Positions 6,211 to 11,438 of a stretch of 11,438 bases of DNA are shown one piece after another. This stretch comes from an uncultured Gemmiger sp. GTDB lineage: Bacteria > Bacillota > Clostridia > Oscillospirales > Ruminococcaceae. Below the pieces are notes generated by a model that saw only the letters and a list, made by a program, of their open reading frames with translations, made no database searches and was not told the origin of the DNA. Both the position numbers and the translations under genes were made by a program. The DNA lies in NCBI GenBank assembly GCA_944382805.1, contig CALWNS010000148.1, positions 1-11,438 on the forward strand, read 5' to 3'. Position 1 is the stretch's first letter; each line of letters opens with the position of its first letter.

Positions 6211-7194
6211 ATGACAGAGTCAGTGGATCGGCAGACAGCCGTTTTGCGCCTGCGCTCGGCCGAGGATATCCTGATCCTCTGCCACAAAAACCCGGACGGG
6301 GACACCATCGGCTGTGCGGGGGCCTTGTACCTGGCGCTCAAGGCGCTGGGCAAAAACGCGGCCATCCTGTGCAGCGACCCCATCCCCAGCCTGTACGACT
6401 ATATGGAGCTGCGCCTGTTTGACCAGAGCTTTACCCCCGCCTTTGTGGTGGCGGTGGACGTGGCCAGCATCCAGCTGTTTGGCGACCGCAACAACGTGCA
6501 GAAATATGCCGAGCACGTGCAGCTGTGCATCGACCACCACGCCTCCAACAGCGGCTATGCCTACGAGACGCTGCTGGACCCCGGCGCGGCGGCCGCCTGC
6601 GAGGTAATGACCGAAGTCATTGCCGACATGGGCGTGGAGATCGGCCCGGCCATCGCCTCCTGCCTGTATACCGGCATCGCCACCGATACCGGCTGCTTCC
6701 GCTTTTCCAGCACCACGGCCCGCACCCACCTGGCGGCGGCCCGCCTGATCGAAGCCGGCGCCGAGGTGCAGAAGCTCAACGCGCGCCTGTTCGAATCCCG
6801 TTCCCGCGCGCGGCTGGAGATCGAGCGTATGGCGCTGGAAAGCCTGGAATACTTTTTCGAGGGCCGCTGCGCCATGATCTACCTGACCTGGGACCAGATC
6901 GTCACCTCCGGTGTGCCGGGGGCGGAGCTGGAGGACCTGACCAGCCTGCCGCGCGCCATCGAGGGCGTGGAGGTCGGCCTGACGCTGCGCCAGCAAAAGG
7001 ACGGCAGCTACAAGATCAGTATCCGTACGGCCGGCACCGTGGACGCCTGCGCTATTGCGCGCCGCCTGGGCGGCGGCGGGCATTCCCGCGCGGCCGGCTG
7101 CGAGATCAGCGGCAACCTGGACATGGCGCGCTACGCCGTTTTGGAGGAAGTGCGCAAGGAGCTGGAACGCTGGGGCCTGCTGGAACGCGCCTGA
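6211..7194 (+). CDS. nrnA: DHH/DHHA1 phosphoesterase, NrnA-type oligoribonuclease/pAp phosphatase
   Basis: The product is 327 residues from ATG 6211, close to the roughly 310-330 of NrnA. All motifs of the DHH superfamily are present: motif I HKNPDGD (25-31), motif II VAVD (D83), motif III DHH (108-110) and motif IV GIATDTG (155-161). The DHHA1 substrate-binding domain has GGGGHSRAAG (287-296). These residues bind two manganese ions. Known NrnA proteins degrade oligoribonucleotides of a few bases from the 3' or 5' end, and they remove the 3' phosphate of pAp. Some relatives hydrolyse c-di-AMP or pApA, which sequence alone cannot exclude. No GGDEF, PAS or membrane segments precede the domain, so it is not GdpP. 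It sits between rbfA and truB, as is common in Clostridia, with gaps of 26 and 33 bases. Confidence 0.92.
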   Translation: MTESVDRQTAVLRLRSAEDILILCHKNPDGDTIGCAGALYLALKALGKNAAILCSDPIPSLYDYMELRLFDQSFTPAFVVAVDVASIQLFGDRNNVQKYAEHVQLCIDHHASNSGYAYETLLDPGAAAACEVMTEVIADMGVEIGPAIASCLYTGIATDTGCFRFSSTTARTHLAAARLIEAGAEVQKLNARLFESRSRARLEIERMALESLEYFFEGRCAMIYLTWDQIVTSGVPGAELEDLTSLPRAIEGVEVGLTLRQQKDGSYKISIRTAGTVDACAIARRLGGGGHSRAAGCEISGNLDMARYAVLEEVRKELERWGLLERA

Positions 7195-7227
7195 CCCCTT
7201 TTTTACGGCAACGAAAGGCAAAGAAAT

Positions 7228-8124
7228 ATGACCAACCTGCGAAACGGCGTTTTACCGGTGGACAAACCCGCGGGCTGGACCAGCTTTGATGTGCTGGCCA
7301 AGCTGCGCGGGGCGCTGGGCATTCGCCGGCTGGGGCATACGGGCACACTGGACCCAATGGTCACCGGTGTGCTCGTTGTGCTTATCGGCCCCGCCACCGC
7401 GGCGGCCGACCGCCAGCCGGACCACGACAAAACCTACGAAGGCACGCTGCGCCTGGGGCTGGCCACCGATACCGGCGATTTGACCGGCACGGTGCTGCGC
7501 ACCGCCCCCGTCACGGCGGGAGAGCGAGAACTGCTGGCCGTGCTGCCGCGCTTTACGGGGCCGCAGCAGCAGCTGCCGCCCATGTATTCGGCCGTCAAGG
7601 TAAACGGCCAGCCGCTGTACAAGCTGGCCCGCCGCGGGCAGACTGTCGAGCGCACGCCCCGCACCGTCACCATCCATGCCATCGACTACCTGGGCAGCCC
7701 CGCCCCCGGCGATTATACGCTGCGCGTGCGCTGCTCCAAAGGCACCTACATCCGCACCCTGTTCGAGGACATCGGCGCGGCGCTGGGCCTGCCGGCGGCC
7801 ATGGCCGCGCTGCGCCGCACCCAGGCCGGGCCGTTCACGCTGGCCCAGTGCCACACCCTGCCCGACATCCTGGCCGCCGCACAGGACGGCACGCTGGCGG
7901 AAAAGGGCTGGGTGCTGGGCGTGGACGCGGCGTTCACCGCGCTGCCCGCGCTCACGGTGGACGAAACGGCGCGCACCCACCTGCTCAACGGCTGCCCCAC
8001 CAGCCGCTACCCGGCGGCCGACGGCCGCTACCGCGCCTATGCGCCCGACGGCGCTTTTTTGGGCCTGGCCGGGGTGGAAAACGGCGTGCTGCGGGTGGAA
8101 AAACTGTTCTGCGAAAGGACCTGA
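7228..8124 (+). CDS. truB: tRNA pseudouridine(55) synthase TruB
   Basis: The product is 298 residues. TruB makes pseudouridine 55 in the T-loop of tRNAs. The start GVLPVDKPAGWTSFDV is the family N-terminus. The catalytic motif GHTGTLDP lies at 36-43, with the catalytic Asp at 42. Further signatures are the DKTYEG and YSAVKVNGQPLYKLARRG segments, and CSKGTYIRTLFEDIG, which corresponds to the conserved RCSKGTYIRTL motif. The C-terminal part (about 225-298, with LPALTVDE and an ending near GVLRVEKLF) fits the TruB C-terminal domain. The ATG at 7228 has GAAAGG 9 bases upstream. The gene ends 3 bases before ribF, whose binding site is inside truB, so the two are probably translationally coupled. 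It is not RluB/RsuA-like. Confidence 0.97.
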   Translation: MTNLRNGVLPVDKPAGWTSFDVLAKLRGALGIRRLGHTGTLDPMVTGVLVVLIGPATAAADRQPDHDKTYEGTLRLGLATDTGDLTGTVLRTAPVTAGERELLAVLPRFTGPQQQLPPMYSAVKVNGQPLYKLARRGQTVERTPRTVTIHAIDYLGSPAPGDYTLRVRCSKGTYIRTLFEDIGAALGLPAAMAALRRTQAGPFTLAQCHTLPDILAAAQDGTLAEKGWVLGVDAAFTALPALTVDETARTHLLNGCPTSRYPAADGRYRAYAPDGAFLGLAGVENGVLRVEKLFCERT

Positions 8125-8127
8125 ACC

Positions 8128-9090
8128 ATGCAAATGCCGCATATCACAGCGGAACTCGCGCCCATCGCCGCGCCGCACGGCAGCGCCGTGGCGCTGGGCT
8201 ATTTCGACGGCGTACACCTGGGGCACCGGGCGGTCATCGGCGCGGCGGCGGCCGCCGCCCGCCGCGCCGGGCTGACCCCCGCCGTCTTTACCTTTGAACT
8301 GGCCGAGGGCAACACCCTCAAGGGCGGGCGGCTGCTCTCCCGGCGCGAAAAGACCCGCCGCATGGCCGCCCTGGGCGTGCGGGAGATCTTTGACCCGCCG
8401 TTCGAGGCGTTCTGCCGCCTCAGCCCGGAGGAATTCGTGCGGCAGGTGCTCATCGGCTGCTTTCACGCCCGGGCGGTATTCTGCGGCGATAACTTCACCT
8501 TCGGCGCGCGGGCGGCCGGCAATGTGGAAAGCCTGCGCGCGCTGTGTGCCGCCCGCGGCATCGGCGTCACGGTGGTGGAGATGGCCCAGTACGCGGGGGG
8601 CGCCGTGTCCTCCACCCGCATCCGCGCCGCGCTGGAGGAGGGCCGCCTGGCCGACGCCAACGCCATGCTGGGCGCGCCCTATGCCATCGACTGGACGGTG
8701 CGCCACGGCAAGGGCGTCGGCACCAGCCGCCTGGGCACGCCCACCATCAACCAGAACTACCCCGCCGGCGCGCTGCAGCCCTGCTGCGGCGTGTACCTGA
8801 CCCGCATCCGCCTGGACGGGCGCTGGTGGCCGTCCGCCACCGGCATCAGCCGCCGCCCCACGGTGGAAGGCCCCGGCGCGCCGGTCAGCTGCGAAACCTA
8901 TGTGCCCGGCTTTTCCGGCGATGTGTACGGGCAGAACCCCACGCTGGAATTCCACCGCTACCTGTGCCCGGTGCGCAAATACGGTTCGCTGCAGGAACTT
9001 TCGGACCTGATCACCACGGCGGCCGCGCGCAGCTGCGCCTATTTCCGGGGGCTGCAGGGGGACGATGCATTTACAACCCCCGCCGAATGA
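8128..9090 (+). CDS. ribF: Bifunctional riboflavin kinase/FMN adenylyltransferase RibF
   Basis: The product is 320 residues, close to E. coli RibF (about 313). It phosphorylates riboflavin to FMN and adenylylates FMN to FAD. The N-terminal nucleotidyltransferase half has GYFDGVHLGH (about 24-33), the CGDNFTFG region and SSTRIR, a version of the ISSTxIR motif. The C-terminal kinase half has GTSRLGTPTIN, with PTIN where many proteins have PTAN, then CGVYLTRIRLDG, a RRPTV segment and CETYVPGFSGDVYG with the conserved Glu. The kinase loop lacks the Phe of the common LGFPTA form (LGTPTI here). The ATG at 8128 has AAAGGA 8 bases upstream, inside truB; a second in-frame ATG at 8134 is too close to matter. 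Its last codons (GCA TTT ACA) are AT-rich for this genome and form the -35 region of the next promoter. Confidence 0.95.
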   Translation: MQMPHITAELAPIAAPHGSAVALGYFDGVHLGHRAVIGAAAAAARRAGLTPAVFTFELAEGNTLKGGRLLSRREKTRRMAALGVREIFDPPFEAFCRLSPEEFVRQVLIGCFHARAVFCGDNFTFGARAAGNVESLRALCAARGIGVTVVEMAQYAGGAVSSTRIRAALEEGRLADANAMLGAPYAIDWTVRHGKGVGTSRLGTPTINQNYPAGALQPCCGVYLTRIRLDGRWWPSATGISRRPTVEGPGAPVSCETYVPGFSGDVYGQNPTLEFHRYLCPVRKYGSLQELSDLITTAAARSCAYFRGLQGDDAFTTPAE

Positions 9091-9098
9091 CGTATAAT
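9070..9098 (+). promoter_or_regulatory. Near-consensus promoter inside the end of ribF, for the M16 genes
   Basis: TTTACA (9070-9075, five of six consensus bases) and a perfect TATAAT (9093-9098) are exactly 17 bases apart. The -35 box lies in the final codons of ribF, and the -10 box starts 3 bases after its TGA. Transcription would begin near 9104-9106, giving a leader of roughly 38 bases before TTG 9143. A 10-base palindrome GGATATATCC (9102-9111) covers the predicted start. This suggests that the M16 pair has its own promoter in addition to any read-through. Confidence 0.78.
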
Positions 9099-9126
9099 GT
9101 GGGATATATCCGATAAACCATCCAAC

Positions 9127-9133
9127 AGGAGGG
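9127..9133 (+). promoter_or_regulatory. Ribosome binding site supporting a TTG start at 9143
   Basis: AGGAGGG lies 9 bases before TTG 9143-9145. No ATG or GTG is near in this frame, and the protein from the TTG begins as expected for the family, so TTG is the start. Confidence 0.75.
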
Positions 9134-9142
9134 ACCCGCCCC

Positions 9143-10417
9143 TTGTTTGAACGCAAACAGCTGGCCCCCGGCGTGTTCATTACCACGCTGGACGCCGAAA
9201 AATTCAACCGCTGCCGCATCACCATCCACCTGCGCTTCCCGGCGCTGCGCCGCGCGGCCACCGATACCGCCGTGCTGCCGCTGGTGCTGGAGCGCGGCTA
9301 CGCCCGCTGCCCCGATATGACCGCCCTTTCGCGCAAGCTGGCCCGCCTGTACGGCGCGGGCCTGGGCGTGGACCTGGGCGTGGCCGGCACCGACCGCGTG
9401 CTGACCGTGGATATCTGCGGCATCAAGGACCGCTTTGCCCTGGAGGGCGAGGACCTGACCCGCGAATATGCCGACATCGCTTTCGGCGTGGTGTTCGACC
9501 CGTACCTGGTGGACGGCGTGTTCGACCCCGAGGCCGTGCGCATCGAAAAAGAAACGCTGGACCGCCGCCTGCAGGCCGAGTACAACAACAAGCGCCTGTA
9601 CTGCGTGCGCCAGGCGCGCCGCCGCTTTTACGGCGATTCGCCGGCCGGCATCGAGCTGGGCGGCTACCGCGCCGACCTGCCCGGCGTGACCCCCGCCACC
9701 CTGAAAGCCGAGTACGACCGCATCCTGCGCACTGCCGCCATCGACGTGATGGTGCAGGGGGCGGACGCCGGCAACGTGGCCGAGCGCCTGCTGCGCGCGC
9801 TGGAGGGGGTGCCCCGCGCCCCGCAGCCGCCCACGGGGGCCATGGCCATGCCCATTACAGAACCGCGCCATTACAGCGAGCAGATCCCCGGCCTGACCCA
9901 GGCCAAGCTGTGTATGCTGTTTACCACCGGCACGCCGGAGGACCTGCCCTCCATCCACCTGCTGCGCATGGCCATGCTGGTCTACGGCGGCTGCGCCACC
10001 AGCCGCCTGTTCCGCCATGTGCGCGAACGGCAAAGCCTGTGCTACTACTGCGGTTCCACCGCGCTGCGCGCCACCGGCGTGATGATGGTGGCCTCCGGCG
10101 TGGAGCCGGGCCGCGAGGCCGAAGCCGAGGCCGCCATCCTGAAAGAGCTGGACGATCTGCGCCGCGGCCCCATCACCGACGAGGAGATGGAAAACAGCCG
10201 CCGCAGCCTGCTTTCCGGCATGGATTCGCTGGGCGATTCCCTGGCGGACATCGAAAGCTGGTACTACGGCCAGATCGTGCGCGGCGAGCCGCTGGCCCCG
10301 CCCGCCTATGGCCGCGTGCAGGTAAGCGCCGTCAAGGCCGACGAGGTGCGGGACTGGCTGCAGAGCTACCACTATTCGCTCTGCTACGCCGTCACCGCGG
10401 AAGGGGAGGGGAAATGA
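9143..10417 (+). CDS. ymfF: M16-family peptidase-like protein without zinc site (YmfF-like)
   Basis: The product is 424 residues, typical of the M16B subfamily (two homologous halves of about 200 residues). Where active members have HxxEH, this protein has LVLER (47-51, in LPLVLERG): both His are lost and only the Glu remains, so it should not bind zinc. The second half keeps SRLFRHVRERQSLCYY (about 287-302), which fits the Arg/Tyr pair by which the inactive partner of M16B dimers holds the substrate. It is therefore probably the non-catalytic partner of the next gene. Bacillus YmfF/YmfH-type pairs have been connected with modification of elongation factor P, as I recall from genetic work, but their exact reaction is unclear. 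No signal peptide is visible, so it is cytoplasmic. The start is TTG 9143. Its stop overlaps the next start by four bases (ATGA). Confidence 0.85.
   Translation: MFERKQLAPGVFITTLDAEKFNRCRITIHLRFPALRRAATDTAVLPLVLERGYARCPDMTALSRKLARLYGAGLGVDLGVAGTDRVLTVDICGIKDRFALEGEDLTREYADIAFGVVFDPYLVDGVFDPEAVRIEKETLDRRLQAEYNNKRLYCVRQARRRFYGDSPAGIELGGYRADLPGVTPATLKAEYDRILRTAAIDVMVQGADAGNVAERLLRALEGVPRAPQPPTGAMAMPITEPRHYSEQIPGLTQAKLCMLFTTGTPEDLPSIHLLRMAMLVYGGCATSRLFRHVRERQSLCYYCGSTALRATGVMMVASGVEPGREAEAEAAILKELDDLRRGPITDEEMENSRRSLLSGMDSLGDSLADIESWYYGQIVRGEPLAPPAYGRVQVSAVKADEVRDWLQSYHYSLCYAVTAEGEGK
10403..10411 (+). promoter_or_regulatory. Ribosome binding site of the second M16 gene
   Basis: GGGGAGGGG lies at the end of the preceding gene. 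Its GGAGG core (10405-10409) is 4 bases from ATG 10414 and 10 bases from the in-frame ATG 10420. Neither spacing is ideal, so the true start could be either, a difference of two residues. Confidence 0.6.
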
Positions 10418-11438
10418 GCATGAACCAGCATTCCGGCAGCCCGGCGGCCGCCGCGGCCGGCTGCGAGCAGGTCACGCTGCCCAGCGGCCTGACCGTTTTG
10501 TGCCGCACCATGCCGGGCTACAGCACGGTACACGCCGCCTATGCCACGGCGTTCGGCGCCATCGACCGCGCCTTTACGCTGGACGGCCGCGCCGTTGCGG
10601 TGCCGGCCGGCACCGCGCATTTCCTGGAACACAAAATGTTCGAATCGGAACAGGGCGACGCCTTTGATTTGTACGCGCAGACCGGCGCTTCGGCCAATGC
10701 GTACACCGGCTACGACGCCACCTGCTATATCTTTACCGCCACCGACCAGATCGACCGCAACCTGGATATTCTGCTGGGCATGGTCGGCCGCCCCTGGTTC
10801 ACCAAAGAGACCATCGCCAAAGAACAGGGCATCATCGGCCAGGAAATCAAAATGTACGACGATAACCCCGACTGGCGCCTGCTGACCGGCCTTTTCCGCT
10901 GCCTGTATGCGGCCCACCCGGTGCGGGACGACATCGCCGGCACGGTGGAAAGCATCGCGCAGCTCACGCCGGAACTCCTTTACGCCTGTACCGACGCCTT
11001 TTACCGCCCGGCCAACATGGTGCTGGCCGTGGCCGGCAACACCACGCTGGACACCGTGCTGGCCGCCTGCCGCCGCGCCGGGCTGGATCGGCCCGCCGCC
11101 CCGCACAGCGTGCAGCGCGCGCCGCAGGCTGACCCGGCCCCGCCGCCGCAGCGCGAGCTGGTGCTGACCATGCCGGTCAACAAACCCTGCTTCGGCCTGG
11201 GCTACCGCGAAGAACCCATCGCCCGCGGCGATTTGCGCCGCGAACTGCTGGCCGAACTGCTGCCCGACCTGGTGTGCGGCGGCCTGACCGCGCTGTACCG
11301 CAAACTGTACGATGAAGCGCTGGTCAACCCGGAATTCAGCGGCGACGTGGCCTGCCAGGTGGACGGCGCCTGCGTCATCGCCTTTACCGGCGAAAGCGAG
11401 ACCCCGCGCGAGGTGGCCGGCCTGGTCCGCGCCGAGAT
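10414..11438 (+). CDS. ymfH: Zinc M16-family peptidase (YmfH-like), 3' end outside the window
   Basis: About 341 codons are visible from ATG 10414 and the frame is open at the right edge; a full YmfH-type protein has about 425 residues. After a short Ala-rich N-terminus it reads EQVTLPSGLTVLCR, then the zinc motif HFLEH (H69, E72, H73) followed by KMFES. Further on are NAYTGYDATCYIF and, at 137-147, EQGIIGQEIKM, where E144 is the likely third zinc ligand. This is the inverzincin (M16) active site. It overlaps the previous gene by ATGA and so should be translationally coupled and made in equal amounts with it, as expected for a heterodimer of one active and one inactive subunit. No signal peptide is seen. 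The alternative is a general oligopeptide-degrading M16 enzyme; the pairing with a degenerate partner favours YmfF/YmfH-type. Confidence 0.88.
   Translation, partial: MSMNQHSGSPAAAAAGCEQVTLPSGLTVLCRTMPGYSTVHAAYATAFGAIDRAFTLDGRAVAVPAGTAHFLEHKMFESEQGDAFDLYAQTGASANAYTGYDATCYIFTATDQIDRNLDILLGMVGRPWFTKETIAKEQGIIGQEIKMYDDNPDWRLLTGLFRCLYAAHPVRDDIAGTVESIAQLTPELLYACTDAFYRPANMVLAVAGNTTLDTVLAACRRAGLDRPAAPHSVQRAPQADPAPPPQRELVLTMPVNKPCFGLGYREEPIARGDLRRELLAELLPDLVCGGLTALYRKLYDEALVNPEFSGDVACQVDGACVIAFTGESETPREVAGLVRAE

Noticed and set aside
7161..7188. Direct repeat GCTGGAACGC at 7161-7170 and 7179-7188
   Set aside because: It encodes recurrent Leu-Glu-Arg at the end of NrnA with the favoured codons of this genome, and is most likely chance.
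7172..7204. Possible terminator between nrnA and truB: a T6 run at 7199-7204 after GGGG/CCCC
   Set aside because: Only four pairs (7172-7175 with 7195-7198) form around a long unpaired interior. That is not a credible terminator stem, and it would cut the operon.
7252..9261. A 669-codon open frame on the minus strand opposite truB and ribF
   Set aside because: Same GC artefact: Ala/Gly/Arg-rich, no motifs, fully covered by two confident genes on the other strand. The minus-strand frames at 1511-2920 and 9071-10372 are rejected for the same reason.
1..11438. Search for a new defence, mobile or otherwise undescribed multigene system
   Set aside because: Apart from the unrecognised first gene, every gene belongs to a known family in a conserved order. 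There are no transposase, integrase, repeat-array, tRNA or composition signs of an inserted element.

Overview
This window is GC-rich (about two thirds G+C by eye) bacterial chromosome, and every gene reads on the + strand. It holds the conserved nusA-infB translation/transcription operon followed by a pair of M16-family peptidase-like genes. The gene order rimP-nusA-ylxR-ylxQ-infB-rbfA-nrnA-truB-ribF is typical of Firmicutes. A short NusA without C-terminal repeats, ylxR and ylxQ between nusA and infB, nrnA between rbfA and truB, and the YmfF/YmfH-type M16 pair all point to Clostridia. The high GC suggests an Oscillospiraceae/Ruminococcaceae relative (Faecalibacterium/Gemmiger/Subdoligranulum-like). 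That placement is inference, because no rRNA is present.

Layout: (1) 1-769 is the 3' part of an unrecognised gene that enters from the left edge. (2) 770-1019 is a control region with a strong terminator-like hairpin (815-855), a GC-rich stretch of further inverted repeats (856-900), a good sigma-A-type promoter (917-945), and a short leader containing a second terminator-like hairpin (972-1002) just before the rimP ribosome binding site. (3) 1020-9090 is one tightly packed operon of nine genes: rimP, nusA, ylxR, ylxQ, infB, rbfA, nrnA, truB, ribF. Gaps run from an 11-base overlap to 94 bases. (4) A near-consensus promoter (9070-9098) sits on the last codons of ribF and should start transcription of an overlapping pair of M16 genes. 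The first has lost the zinc-binding motif. The second keeps it and runs off the right edge.

The operon joins 30S maturation (RimP, RbfA), transcription elongation/termination (NusA), initiation of translation (IF2), RNA-binding accessory proteins (YlxR, YlxQ), tRNA U55 pseudouridylation (TruB), degradation of very short RNAs and pAp (NrnA), and FMN/FAD synthesis (RibF). Homologues of the M16 pair in Bacillus have been linked to elongation factor P modification, so the neighbourhood may be translation-related throughout.

I found no mobile element, CRISPR array, tRNA, rRNA or clear horizontally acquired segment, and no evidence for a new multigene system. The points most worth a second look are the leader hairpin before rimP, the promoter embedded in the end of ribF, the catalytically split M16 pair, and the unrecognised first gene.
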